Of a DNA stretch of 35,492 nucleotides, positions 9,179 to 16,727 are shown in pieces (within the stretch, counting starts at the first letter, position 1; the number at the start of each line of letters is the position of its first letter). Below the pieces are notes generated by a model, which worked only from the letters and a program-made list of their open reading frames with translations, searched no databases and had not been told where the DNA came from. This DNA is from Pseudomonadota bacterium (GTDB lineage: Bacteria; Pseudomonadota; Alphaproteobacteria; Acetobacterales; Acetobacteraceae). The position numbers were made by a program, and so were the translations under genes. The DNA is taken from NCBI GenBank assembly GCA_021841985.1, contig JAKCCP010000198.1, positions 1 to 35,492 of the forward strand. The letters are read 5' to 3'.

Positions 9179-10782
9179 GCCTGCTCAGCGTCGAAGATCT
9201 TTCAATTTGCTTCGGCGACCGCCACGTCGTGGAAGACATCTCGTTCACCCTTGATCGCGGCGAGACCCTGGCTCTGGTCGGTGAATCAGGCTCGGGCAAG
9301 ACGCTCACCGCGCTTTCCCTGCTGCAATTGCTGCCGCCTGGGGCGCGCAATGACGCCGGGCGCATCGTGCTTGACGGGCAATCGGTGATCGGCGCCGATG
9401 AGCGCCGCCTACGCCGCCTGCGTGGTGGCGTTGCCGGCATGGTGTTCCAGGAGCCGATGACCAGCCTCAACCCGCTGCACCGGATCGGCCGCCAGGTCGC
9501 CGAGGCGATCCGGCTGCATCAGCGGGTGCCACGCGCCGAGCGCAAACGACGGGTGGTCACGCTCCTGGAGCAAGCTGGATTTGCTGATGCTACGCACCGG
9601 CTGGAAGCTTTCCCGCATCAGCTTTCGGGCGGCCAGCGGCAGCGCGCGATGATTGCCATGGCACTCGCCAACGACCCAGCCCTCTTGATCGCCGATGAGC
9701 CGACGACCGCCCTCGATGTTACCATACAGGCGCAGATTCTTGCGCTGCTGGCTGAGTTCAAGGCGGCACGCGGTCTGGCCCTGCTGCTGATCACCCATGA
9801 CCTGGCGATCGTGCGGCGCTATGCCGACCGGGTCTGCGTGATGAAGGAGGGCAGGATCGTCGAGGCCGGTCCAGCGGCCGCGGTGTTTGCCGCCCCTGCC
9901 CATCCCTATACCCGATTGCTGCTCGCCGCCGAACCCGCCGGTCCGCCGGCGCCGCTGCCGGCGGAAGCGCCGGTGCGGCTCGATGCCAGAGATGTCACCG
10001 TGCATTTCCCGATCCAGCGCGGCGTGCTGCGCCGCACCGTCGGCTATGTCCGCGCCGTTGATGGCGTCTCCATCGCAGTGCGTCGCGGCGAGACGGTGGG
10101 GGTGGTGGGCGAGTCGGGCTCGGGCAAGACCACGCTCGGCTTTGCGCTGCTCGGCCTGGTGCGCCCGCGCGGACGGCTGGTGTTCGAGGGCACCGATCTC
10201 CTTGCCCTCGACCGCCGCAGCCTGCGCAAGATGCGATCACGCATGCAGATCGTTTTCCAGGATCCCTATGGCAGTCTGTCGCCGCGTATGTCGGTTGGCG
10301 ACATCGTGGCCGAAGGGCTCACGGTGCATGCGCGCGAGTTGTCGCGCGCTGAGCGCGAGGCTCGGGTCGCGCAGGCGCTCGAGGAGGTTGGGCTATCAGC
10401 TGATATCACGCATCGCTATCCGCATGAATTTTCCGGCGGTCAGCGCCAGCGCATCGCCATCGCCCGGGTGCTGGTGCTGAAGCCGCCGCTCGTCGTGCTC
10501 GATGAGCCAACCAGTGCGCTCGACCGCTCGGTGCAGGCGCAGATCGTCGAGTTGCTGCGCGACTTGCAGTGCCGCTATCCGGTGAGCTTTGTCTTCATCA
10601 GCCACGATCTCGCGGTGGTGCGGGCCCTCGCTCATCGCATCGTGGTGATGCGCCATGGCAAGGTGGTGGAGCAGGGCGATGCCGAGACCCTGTTTACGCG
10701 CCCGCAACACCCCTATACCCAGGCGCTGATGGAGGCCGCCTTTGCGCTGGCCCCGGTGCAATACGCCGATGGCGATGCGTAG
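9175..10782 (+). CDS. yejF: ABC transporter ATPase with two nucleotide-binding domains (YejF-like)
   Basis: This 535-residue cytoplasmic protein carries both ATPase domains of the importer on one chain. Domain 1 (about residues 1-260) has Walker A GESGSGKT near residue 38, signature LSGGQRQR near 155 and Walker [13 protein letters not shown]. Domain 2 (about 270-535) has GESGSGKT near 315, FSGGQRQR near 420 and [12 protein letters not shown]. Each domain is followed by the oligopeptide-transporter C-terminal extension ([10 protein letters not shown] and [10 protein letters not shown]). All catalytic motifs look intact in both halves, so both sites should hydrolyse ATP. It is the last gene of yejABEF; its stop is nine bases from the stop of a convergent gene. 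Confidence 0.95.
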   Translation: MSLLSVEDLSICFGDRHVVEDISFTLDRGETLALVGESGSGKTLTALSLLQLLPPGARNDAGRIVLDGQSVIGADERRLRRLRGGVAGMVFQEPMTSLNPLHRIGRQVAEAIRLHQRVPRAERKRRVVTLLEQAGFADATHRLEAFPHQLSGGQRQRAMIAMALANDPALLIADEPTTALDVTIQAQILALLAEFKAARGLALLLITHDLAIVRRYADRVCVMKEGRIVEAGPAAAVFAAPAHPYTRLLLAAEPAGPPAPLPAEAPVRLDARDVTVHFPIQRGVLRRTVGYVRAVDGVSIAVRRGETVGVVGESGSGKTTLGFALLGLVRPRGRLVFEGTDLLALDRRSLRKMRSRMQIVFQDPYGSLSPRMSVGDIVAEGLTVHARELSRAEREARVAQALEEVGLSADITHRYPHEFSGGQRQRIAIARVLVLKPPLVVLDEPTSALDRSVQAQIVELLRDLQCRYPVSFVFISHDLAVVRALAHRIVVMRHGKVVEQGDAETLFTRPQHPYTQALMEAAFALAPVQYADGDA

Positions 10783-10791
10783 TTTTCTCCC

Positions 10792-11208
10792 TCAGCGCCG
10801 ACCGACCCCCATCAGGGCGGCGCCGAATAGCGCCCCGGCGAGGGTCGCGACGCCGATCAGCAGCCGTAGCCGCCGCGCTGCCGCCGCTGCCTCCTCGCTC
10901 AGCCCCTGGCGCACGCGCGCGCGGAGCTGCGCGACGCGGCCGGGCAGATCGGCGGGCGGGACCTCGGGTGCGACCGCTTTGCTTGGCGCGAACTCGGCCG
11001 CCAGCGCGTCGATCCCGGCGACATCGCCGCGCGCCAGGGCCTGATCGAGCACCGCTTCGAGGTGCAGCGCGCGAGCGAGCGGCAGGGGTGCTGCGTAGGT
11101 GGCGAGGATCCCGGTCAGCCCGACCACCACGAACGCCATGGCGAGGAAGCCGATGAGGCTGGGATTGGCGCGCGGCCGGTTCTCCGGCGTCATGCCGCCG
11201 GGCCTCAT
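10792..11208 (-). CDS. Small membrane protein of unknown function, coupled to lexA
   Basis: I do not recognise this 138-residue protein. It has one hydrophobic helix near the N-terminus (about residues 18-40, [19 protein letters not shown]) and a second at the C-terminus (about 115-135, [19 protein letters not shown]). Between them is a charged, Ala-rich, probably helical region. This topology suggests an inner-membrane protein with a helical domain of about 70 residues on one side. Its ATG overlaps the lexA stop (ATGA, 11205-11208), so it should be made with LexA and induced with the SOS response. A second in-frame ATG at 11193 is possible. SOS inhibitors of division are often small membrane proteins, so a damage-linked role is a reasonable guess, but it is only a guess from position. 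Confidence 0.65.
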   Translation of the reverse strand: MRPGGMTPENRPRANPSLIGFLAMAFVVVGLTGILATYAAPLPLARALHLEAVLDQALARGDVAGIDALAAEFAPSKAVAPEVPPADLPGRVAQLRARVRQGLSEEAAAAARRLRLLIGVATLAGALFGAALMGVGRR

Positions 11209-11975
11209 GCGTAGTGCCGCAGCAGCGCCACCAGCCGCCCCTGGAGGCTCACCCGATCGGCGGGAAAAATGCGGGTCTCGTGGCGGGCATTGGCGGGTTC
11301 CAAGGCGATTGAATTGCCGCGCCGGCGCAGGCGCTTCAGCGTCACCTCGTTCTCGTCGATCAGCGCCACGACGATCTGGCCGTTTTCCGCCGTCTCGCCG
11401 CGGCGGATGATGACCGTGTCGCCGTCCAGAATACCGGCCTCGACCATCGAATCGCCGGCAACCTCCAGTGCATAGTGCTCGCCATTGCCGAGCAGGGCGA
11501 CCGGCACCTCGATCGTCGTGCCCTGATCACGCAGCGCCTCGATCGGCAAGCCGGCGGCGATCCGGCCATAGAGCGGCAACGGCACGGCACTCGCCTGCGC
11601 GGGCGCACGGACTCCGGCGAGGCGGGAGGAAAAATCGCCGCGGATGACGTTGGGCGTGAAGCCGCCGAGGCCGGGATCGGCGGCTTCAGCGAAGCCTTTC
11701 GCGCCATTACTCAGGGGGGCGCCACTCCCCTGGGGCCCGCCATTATTCCGAGGATTGAGTCCCTCGGGGAGGCGGAGCACTTCGAGGGCGCGCGCGCGAT
11801 GGTGGTGGCGACGCAGAAATCCCCGCTCTTCCAGCGCCGTGATCAGCCGGTGGATCCCGGATTTCGATTTGAGACCCAGCGCCAGCTTCATTTCCTCGAA
11901 ACTCGGCGAGAACCCGGTGGTGCGGAGATGCCGATCGATGACGGTCAGGAGTTGGTATTGCTTACGCGTCAGCAT
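11205..11975 (-). CDS. lexA: LexA repressor
   Basis: LexA represses DNA-repair genes and cleaves itself when stimulated by RecA filaments. The winged-helix DNA-binding domain covers about residues 1-68. The S24 peptidase-like domain covers about 128-256 and carries the catalytic Ser176 (GDSMVEAG), the catalytic Lys214 (EVTLKRL) and the scissile Ala141-Gly142 bond (RIAAGLP). All key residues are present. At 256 residues it is longer than typical LexA (about 200-240) because of a Gly/Asn/Pro-rich linker at about 70-127 whose DNA is full of inverted repeats. The start ATG has GAGGAG about ten bases upstream. The promoter with the SOS box lies at 12087-12116. It is co-translated with the membrane protein downstream. 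Confidence 0.96.
   Translation of the reverse strand: MLTRKQYQLLTVIDRHLRTTGFSPSFEEMKLALGLKSKSGIHRLITALEERGFLRRHHHRARALEVLRLPEGLNPRNNGGPQGSGAPLSNGAKGFAEAADPGLGGFTPNVIRGDFSSRLAGVRAPAQASAVPLPLYGRIAAGLPIEALRDQGTTIEVPVALLGNGEHYALEVAGDSMVEAGILDGDTVIIRRGETAENGQIVVALIDENEVTLKRLRRRGNSIALEPANARHETRIFPADRVSLQGRLVALLRHYA
11658..11687. repeat. Perfect inverted repeat inside the lexA linker
   Basis: Two perfectly complementary 11-base arms (11658-11668 and 11677-11687) flank an eight-base loop. They encode LexA residues about 97-106. Two shorter inverted repeats lie nearby in the same linker: AGGGG/CCCCT around 11713-11731 and CCGAGG/CCTCGG at 11748-11753 and 11762-11767. The cluster is confined to the non-conserved linker. 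Confidence 0.7.
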
Positions 11976-12086
11976 GCCGAACGGCTCCTCGGTGGGGCGG
12001 AAAGGGCAGGGGGCATCCCGACGACGCCAAACTTGCCCACCCGCTTACGCGCGGCCGGCGCGCCGAGCGCGTCGATTCGCTTTTTT

Positions 12087-12116
12087 GTTCTATATTGGTT
12101 CACGCTGCCCGGTCAA
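12087..12116 (-). promoter_or_regulatory. lexA promoter with SOS box
   Basis: Bases 12087-12101 read GTTC-N7-GTTC, the direct repeat bound by alphaproteobacterial LexA (GAAC-N7-GAAC on the lexA strand). On the minus strand a good sigma-70-type promoter overlaps it: -35 TTGACC (12116-12111) and -10 TATAGA (12094-12089) with 16 bases between. The box covers the -10 and part of the spacer, the ideal position for autorepression. The lexA start is about 110 bases downstream. The divergent CarD-like gene starts 122 bases away on the other side and might also be affected. Confidence 0.85.
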
Positions 12117-12223
12117 GCCGCCTCGCGCCGCCAATTTCCTGCATTAGCGCCTGAGCCACCGACGCCCGATGTATTTGCCGGGCAAAATCCCACATATCAA
12201 GGCAATAAGTAAGGATCGGAAAA

Positions 12224-12829
12224 TTGGCCGCTGCTATCATGATCACCACGGAGATGGTCGATGCCGCCTTCGGGGCAACCGCCGCGCGCATGCGCCCGGA
12301 TGACAGCGACCCGTTCCGGGTCGGCGATTTTGTCGTCTATCCGACCCATGGCGTGGGCAAAGTCGAGCGCGTGGGGCCGGAGGAATTCGCCGGGCACAAG
12401 CTCAACATCGTGCGTATTTCATTTGCCGAGAATCGCATGACGCTGCGCATCCCGCTGGCTCGGGCGCGCGCCGCCGGGCTGCGCAAGATTGCCACCAACG
12501 AAGCGCTCGCCGCTGCGATGCTCACCTTGGAAGGCCGCCCGCGGGTGAGCCGGCTGCTCTGGGCCAAGCGTGCGCAAGGCTATCTCGCGAAGATCAACTC
12601 CGGTGATCTCGGAGCACTCGCCGAGGTCGTGCGCGATCTGCAAAGCGCCGCCGATGGTACCGGTAGCAGTTTCAGTCAGCGCAACCTGTTCGAACTGGCG
12701 ATCGAGCGTTTTGCCAGCGAGAGCGCCGCGATCGAGGGCGCCAGTCGCGCCGCGACGATCGAGAGGCTCACGCGCCTCTTGCAGCAACGCCCCCGGCCTG
12801 CCGTCGGTCCAGATCCGGTGAGAGTTTGA
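12224..12829 (+). CDS. CarD-family transcription regulator
   Basis: This protein of about 200 residues has the CarD/TRCF RNA-polymerase-interacting domain at about residues 30-90 (FRVGDFVVYPTHGVGKVERV, then MTLRIPLARARAAGLRKI). An all-helical C-terminal domain (about 95-190) has RPRVSRLLWAKRAQGYLAKINSGDLGALAEVVRDL, the part that binds promoter DNA next to the -10 element. CarD proteins contact the RNA polymerase beta subunit and stabilise open complexes, often at ribosomal promoters. The start is uncertain: TTG at 12224 has AAGGA eight bases upstream, while the ATG at 12239 has none at a proper distance. The residues before the domain are poorly conserved. It is divergent from lexA and seems to stand alone. 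Confidence 0.9.
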   Translation: MAAAIMITTEMVDAAFGATAARMRPDDSDPFRVGDFVVYPTHGVGKVERVGPEEFAGHKLNIVRISFAENRMTLRIPLARARAAGLRKIATNEALAAAMLTLEGRPRVSRLLWAKRAQGYLAKINSGDLGALAEVVRDLQSAADGTGSSFSQRNLFELAIERFASESAAIEGASRAATIERLTRLLQQRPRPAVGPDPVRV

Positions 12830-13113
12830 AAAAGAAGGCCCTCGCGCCCTGAAATCAACCGCGAAGAGTCAATGTTTTCAGAGGGTATTTTTTCAAGCTC
12901 GATTGATCTGCGGGCTCCGAGGGCATCAATATCCGGCGCTTGCGCGATGGGGCTGGCGCAATCACCCCGACAGCCCTATATAGCGGCCACGGCGCTTTTC
13001 CAGCGTGGGTTTCGTGTGCCTTGTTATGCGGCTTCGTCGCAACCGGTGCCCCCAAATTTGAAAAGTATTCCGGTCCACACCGCGTGGATCGCCGGGTTGC
13101 ATGGAGAGACATG
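12830..13113 (+). promoter_or_regulatory. Long leader region of the cold-shock gene
   Basis: These 284 bases separate the CarD-like gene from the cold-shock gene and contain no convincing protein. An in-frame upstream extension of the cold-shock frame and a minus-strand frame (12855-13166) both lack family resemblance. A TATATAG element near 12980 could be a promoter -10. If so, the transcript would have an untranslated leader of about 120 bases or more, as is known for cspA-type genes, whose leaders fold as temperature-responsive structures. I cannot fold it here. Confidence 0.4.
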
Positions 13114-13320
13114 ATGTCACAAGGCACGGTCAAATGGTTCAACGCACAAAAGGGTTTCGGTTTCATTCAGCCGGATGACGGGGCAAAGGACGTTTTTGTC
13201 CATATTTCCGCTGTCGAGCGGTCCGGGCTCGGACATCTCAACGAAGGCCAGAAGGTCAGTTTCGATATCGAGAGCGGCCAGCAGGGCAAAACCTCGGCGA
13301 CCAATCTCAAGGCGATCTGA
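13114..13320 (+). CDS. Cold-shock domain protein
   Basis: This is a single cold-shock (OB-fold) domain of 68 residues, a nucleic-acid chaperone that melts RNA secondary structure. RNP1 is KGFGFIQ (about residues 14-20) and RNP2 is DVFVHIS (about 28-34); the opening [10 protein letters not shown] and the ending ATNLKAI are typical. Two adjacent ATGs occur, at 13111 and 13114; the GGAGAG site at 13103-13108 is better spaced for 13114. Alphaproteobacteria carry several paralogs and the sequence does not tell whether this one is cold-inducible. A hairpin follows the stop. Confidence 0.95.
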   Translation: MSQGTVKWFNAQKGFGFIQPDDGAKDVFVHISAVERSGLGHLNEGQKVSFDIESGQQGKTSATNLKAI

Positions 13321-13330
13321 ACCCGCGACT

Positions 13331-13356
13331 CCGATGCCGCCGCAGCGCGGCATCGG
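13331..13356 (+). terminator. Hairpin after the cold-shock gene
   Basis: A perfect ten-base stem (CCGATGCCGC at 13331-13340, GCGGCATCGG at 13347-13356) encloses a six-base loop, starting ten bases after the cold-shock stop. No T-run follows, so it is not a classical intrinsic terminator; it may end transcription weakly or protect the 3' end of the message. Confidence 0.55.
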
Positions 13357-13428
13357 CCGCGCCAGAAACCGGTGCCGCCGAGCCACTGAACGGGCGCGGC
13401 TGAGGGCCGAGCCGCGAGGGAGGACGCC

Positions 13429-13638
13429 GTGACCCGCCACAAATTCGCGATCGGTCAGGTGGTGGAATTCTTACCCGGCCCGCGTGACGCGAATATCCCG
13501 CGCGGTCGATACAAGATCCAGCGCCTGATGCCGGCCGAGAGCCGAGAGCCGCAATATCGCGTCAAGCATGCGGCGGATAGCCATGAGCGGGTGCTGCCCG
13601 AGAGCCAACTCGCGGCCGAGTCCGGGATATGGCGCTAG
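13429..13638 (+). CDS. Small conserved hypothetical protein
   Basis: This 69-residue basic protein has no signal peptide or membrane helix. Its opening, HKFAIGQVVEFLPGP, followed by GRYKIQRLMPAESREPQYRVKH and HERVLPESQL, looks like a small beta-barrel. It resembles short conserved proteins I associate with alphaproteobacteria, and no function is assigned to them that I know. The GTG start is supported by GAGGGAGG about six to ten bases upstream. It lies 108 bases after the cold-shock gene and could be co-transcribed with it if the hairpin between them is leaky. Confidence 0.75.
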   Translation: MTRHKFAIGQVVEFLPGPRDANIPRGRYKIQRLMPAESREPQYRVKHAADSHERVLPESQLAAESGIWR

Positions 13639-13739
13639 AGCCAGGACAGGGCGCGCGGGCACACCTATTTCAGATTTCAGACGTGCCTGTATTCACCTCG
13701 AGGCGGCGCTTAGCAGCATAATGAGCTAAGGAGAAAGAG

Positions 13740-13931
13740 ATGGCATTCAAACCAAACTACAACCAAAAACGGGCCGAGCGGAATCGCCTGCTGCAGGCGA
13801 AGAAGGAGGCCAAGCAGCGGGAACGCGAGGAAGCGGTCGCCCGCCGCAAGGCCGATCCCCACCCGGCCGGACAGGAACACCAAGCGGGACAGGACGCGGC
13901 GCCGGGTGCCGAGGACGAGCGCGGCGCCTGA
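13740..13931 (+). CDS. Small Lys/Arg/Glu-rich helical protein
   Basis: This 63-residue protein opens with MAFKPNYNQKRAERNRLLQ, a signature of small alphaproteobacterial proteins of unknown function. It continues as a highly charged, probably single long helix or coiled coil (KKEAKQREREEAVARRKA, about residues 21-40) and a disordered, Gln/Gly/Ala-rich tail. The AAGGAGAAAGAG site lies directly before the ATG. The strong basic charge would suit nucleic-acid or ribosome binding, but that is inference from composition. Confidence 0.75.
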   Translation: MAFKPNYNQKRAERNRLLQAKKEAKQREREEAVARRKADPHPAGQEHQAGQDAAPGAEDERGA

Positions 13932-13962
13932 ACCCCTCTCCGCGCAAAAGAGGCATCAGCCA

Positions 13963-14181
13963 ATGAAACGCCGTAGCGTCAGCAGCTTCATGATATTCGA
14001 TGTCACCTACGCCGATGGTAGCCAGAGTTCCCATCGCAAAATTCCCGCCGCAGCGCTCGCGGAAGCCAAGGACGAGGCGGCGATCAAGGCGGTAATTGAA
14101 GCGCAGGATCGGGAAATCGCGCTGGCCTCTGGTCGCTCACGCGGCGAGATCAAATCGGTCACGCGCTCGCGCCAGGGATGA
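13963..14181 (+). CDS. Small conserved hypothetical protein
   Basis: The protein has 72 residues. The central part (about residues 8-30) reads SFMIFDVTYADGSQSSHRKIPA, a likely beta-hairpin, and is followed by a helix (LAEAKDEAAIKAVIEAQDREIALASG) and a basic tail. No family with known function is recognised. The ATG has AAAGAGG about nine bases upstream and lies 31 bases after the preceding small gene, so the two are probably in one transcript. This makes a run of a cold-shock protein and three small basic proteins in about 1 kb. Confidence 0.7.
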   Translation: MKRRSVSSFMIFDVTYADGSQSSHRKIPAAALAEAKDEAAIKAVIEAQDREIALASGRSRGEIKSVTRSRQG

Positions 14182-14346
14182 AATTTAACCCCTCAATGCT
14201 CTTTACGCGGCGAGGGTGAGCATGCTCTGATATGTTGGAGGCGTGGATCGGGCGGCGTGCTGTTTCAAGCTCGCCGAGCTGGTCCATCTCTCTCATGCGC
14301 CGATCAATGCGGTGCGCGGACAACCAATCAGGGGAGACGTTTTGGA

Positions 14347-16107
14347 ATGGATCGCAACAGAAGCCGCCTGTTCGGCGGATGTGCTTTGGGCCTGGTGCTG
14401 GCGCTAGGCCTCATGGGAAAACCCGCGGGGGCCCAGGATGTCACCGATCAGCGACTCTTGAACGCCGATCAGGAAGAAGGCAACTGGATCCTTCATCATA
14501 AAGACTATTCCGCCCAGCGCTTCTCCACGCTCAATCAGATCAACGCCGGCAACGTCAAGGATCTGCGGGTTGCCTGGACGCTGCAATTGGGTGGCGTCGA
14601 GGGCGGCGGCATCTGGTCGCATGGTGGGCTCGAAGGCACGCCGCTCGCCGAGAACGGCTTTCTCTATGTCACCGATGGCTGGGGCTCGCTCTACAAGATC
14701 GACACCCATGGCGGCCAGGGCATGCTGATGTGGAAGATGGATCCCAAGACCGACCATGACTGGGCTGGCGCCATCGCCTGCTGCGGCGTCGATAACCGCG
14801 GCGCGGCCTTCTGGCACAATCTTGTCGTCACCCACACCCTCGACGGGCGGCTGATCGCCACCGACAAGGAAACCGGCAAGATCCTCTGGCAGCGCCAGGT
14901 CGCCAACCCCGACAAGGGCGAGGTCGTCACCGGCGCGCCGCTGGTCGTCCATGACATGGCGATCACCGGGGTCGCCGGCGCCGAATACGGGATCCGCGGC
15001 TGGATCGCCGCGACCGATCTCAATACCCACCAGGAACTCTGGCGCACCTATACCATCCCGGCCAAGGGCGAGCCGGGCAGCGAAACCTGGAAGGATGATC
15101 ACGACGCCCTGGCCACCGGAGGCGGCTCGACCTGGGTCACCGGCAGCTACGATCCCGCCACCGATACCATCGTCTGGGGGGTCGGCAATCCGGGGCCGGA
15201 TTGGGACAACGCCTATCGTCCCGGCGATAACCTCTATACCGACAGCACGCTCGGGCTTGACGCTAAAACCGGCCAGATCAAATGGCATTTCCAGCACACG
15301 CCGAACGATCCGTTCGACTATGACAGCGTCGCCGAAAATGTTCTGGTCGATGTCAACGGCCAGAAACTCGCCCTCGAAGCGGATCGCAATGGCGTCGGCT
15401 ATGCCGTCGATCGCACCAACGGCAAGTTCGTCTGGGCGCTGCCCTTCGTGAAGCAGTTCACCTGGACCAAGGGGATCGATCCCACCACCGGCCGGCCGGT
15501 CGATTACGACCCGAGCAAGGGGGTTCAGACCTATGTCGCCTCGGTGACGCCGAGCCGCACGAACAAAGTGACGACGATTTGCCCGGGCAATATGGGCGGC
15601 AAGAACTGGCCACCGACCGCCTACAACCCGACCCTTCATCTTTGGTACATCCCGGTCATCGAGAGCTGTAACCGCATCACCGTCGAGGAGACGATACCTG
15701 GTAAATCCTTCAAGTCGCGTGAATTCTTCACCGGCGGCGGGCCAAGCGATCCGATCCGCATCACCGGCAGCGTCACCGCGATCGACGTCACCACCGGAAA
15801 GATGGCGGGCAAGGCGGAAACCCCCTATCCGATGCTGGGCGGCCTGCTCGCCACGCCCGATCTCGTCTTTGCCGGTCAGCCCGACGGCAAGGTGATGGCG
15901 CTCGATGCCAAATCGCTTGCCACGCTCTGGGAATTTAACACCGGCGGCGGTGTCAGCGCGCCCCCGATGACGTTCACCGTGGATGGCAAGCAATATATTG
16001 CTCTCTTGGTCGGCCAGGGCGGTGCGTGGGACAAGTGGTTCATCGATTCGACCCCTGATCTCAAGCGTATCGCGCCGGGTTCGACGCTCTACGTCTTCCG
16101 GCTGTAA
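14347..16107 (+). CDS. PQQ-dependent alcohol dehydrogenase, lanthanide-type
   Basis: This periplasmic quinoprotein of 586 residues is in the methanol/ethanol dehydrogenase family and oxidises primary alcohols with electrons passed to cytochrome c. A signal peptide (about residues 1-36, ending at PAGAQDV) precedes an eight-bladed beta-propeller. Visible active-site features are the vicinal cysteines Cys145-Cys146 (ACCGVDNRGAAFW), metal-site Glu213 (AGAEYGIRG), Asn281 (GVGNPGPDW) and the catalytic Asp324 in DPFDYDSV. Asp326, two residues after the catalytic Asp, is the extra ligand found in lanthanide-dependent XoxF and PedH/ExaF; calcium enzymes have Ala or Ser there. No cytochrome domain is fused, so it is not a quinohemoprotein. 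I chose ATG 14347 because AGGGGAG lies upstream and the signal peptide begins there. The substrate (methanol or longer alcohols) is not settled. Confidence 0.92.
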   Translation: MDRNRSRLFGGCALGLVLALGLMGKPAGAQDVTDQRLLNADQEEGNWILHHKDYSAQRFSTLNQINAGNVKDLRVAWTLQLGGVEGGGIWSHGGLEGTPLAENGFLYVTDGWGSLYKIDTHGGQGMLMWKMDPKTDHDWAGAIACCGVDNRGAAFWHNLVVTHTLDGRLIATDKETGKILWQRQVANPDKGEVVTGAPLVVHDMAITGVAGAEYGIRGWIAATDLNTHQELWRTYTIPAKGEPGSETWKDDHDALATGGGSTWVTGSYDPATDTIVWGVGNPGPDWDNAYRPGDNLYTDSTLGLDAKTGQIKWHFQHTPNDPFDYDSVAENVLVDVNGQKLALEADRNGVGYAVDRTNGKFVWALPFVKQFTWTKGIDPTTGRPVDYDPSKGVQTYVASVTPSRTNKVTTICPGNMGGKNWPPTAYNPTLHLWYIPVIESCNRITVEETIPGKSFKSREFFTGGGPSDPIRITGSVTAIDVTTGKMAGKAETPYPMLGGLLATPDLVFAGQPDGKVMALDAKSLATLWEFNTGGGVSAPPMTFTVDGKQYIALLVGQGGAWDKWFIDSTPDLKRIAPGSTLYVFRL

Positions 16108-16117
16108 CCCCGCCCGC

Positions 16118-16146
16118 GTCGCTGCCCCGGATTTCGGGGCAGCGAC
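16118..16146 (+). terminator. Strong hairpin between dehydrogenase and cytochrome genes
   Basis: A perfect 12-base stem (16118-16129 with 16135-16146) and a five-base loop begin ten bases after the dehydrogenase stop. No T-run follows. As the cytochrome gene starts about 30-45 bases later in the same direction, it is more likely a processing or stabilising hairpin giving unequal amounts of the two proteins, or a partial terminator. Confidence 0.75.
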
Positions 16147-16178
16147 CCCCGCTGGTGCGAGAACAGCGCTGCCATGGA

Positions 16179-16727
16179 ATGACCAGCACCATGCACTTTG
16201 CCAAGCCTCTTGCCGGACGTACCTCGTTAGCGCTCGGGTTTTTCCTGGCTCTTTCCATTAGCGAGGGCCTGGTTGTCCGGGCGCAGACCGCTCCCAGTGA
16301 TGTCGCTGCGGGACAGAAATTGTTCCGTGCCAATTGCGCCGGCTGCCATAAATGGCATGGCGGCGGCGGCGGCGGCTATGGCGGCGATGCGCTTTCCTTG
16401 CGCAAGACCAAGCTCGACCGCGCGGCGATTATTGAGACCATCGGCTGTGGTCGCCCCGGCACCGGCATGCCCTATCATCTGCGCGACGCCTATGAGAATG
16501 GCGCCTGCTACGGGCTCAAGGAAAATGACGTCGCGAACGGCATGGCACTAGCCGCCAACAATTTTCTCCGCCCGACCGAGATTGCCGCCATCGCCGATTA
16601 CGTAATCGCCAATGTCAAGGGACGTGGCGAGCCGAATTACGCTGAGTGCGTCGCGTTTTTCGGCACAGGTTCGCGAGTCTGCAACATCTACGGCGACCAG
16701 CGCACGGCGGGAGCCGTGACGAAATGA
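16179..16727 (+). CDS. Periplasmic c-type cytochrome, partner of the PQQ dehydrogenase
   Basis: This protein of about 182 residues has a signal peptide (to about residue 37, ending near VRAQTA) and one class I cytochrome c domain with CAGCH at residues 53-57. A Gly-rich loop (KWHGGGGGGYGGDALSL) follows the heme motif, and GRPGTGMPYH probably supplies the axial methionine. Four further cysteines (CGRPG, ACYGL, AECVAF, RVCNIY) may form disulfides. Its place directly after the dehydrogenase suggests that it is the electron acceptor, like XoxG or cytochrome c550. The start could be ATG 16179 or ATG 16191; the GTG at 16155 is less likely because it overlaps no usable ribosome site. Its stop overlaps the next start (ATGA). 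Confidence 0.88.
   Translation: MTSTMHFAKPLAGRTSLALGFFLALSISEGLVVRAQTAPSDVAAGQKLFRANCAGCHKWHGGGGGGYGGDALSLRKTKLDRAAIIETIGCGRPGTGMPYHLRDAYENGACYGLKENDVANGMALAANNFLRPTEIAAIADYVIANVKGRGEPNYAECVAFFGTGSRVCNIYGDQRTAGAVTK

Noticed and set aside
12940..13320. A 126-residue N-terminally extended cold-shock protein
   Set aside because: The extension has no family resemblance and the ribosome site sits at the short start.
14218..14227. Ten-base palindrome GAGCATGCTC upstream of the PQQ dehydrogenase as an operator
   Set aside because: Short palindromes occur by chance at this frequency and no second site or promoter is aligned with it.
14404..15993. A 529-residue minus-strand frame
   Set aside because: Antisense shadow of the PQQ dehydrogenase, produced by GC-rich codon bias.
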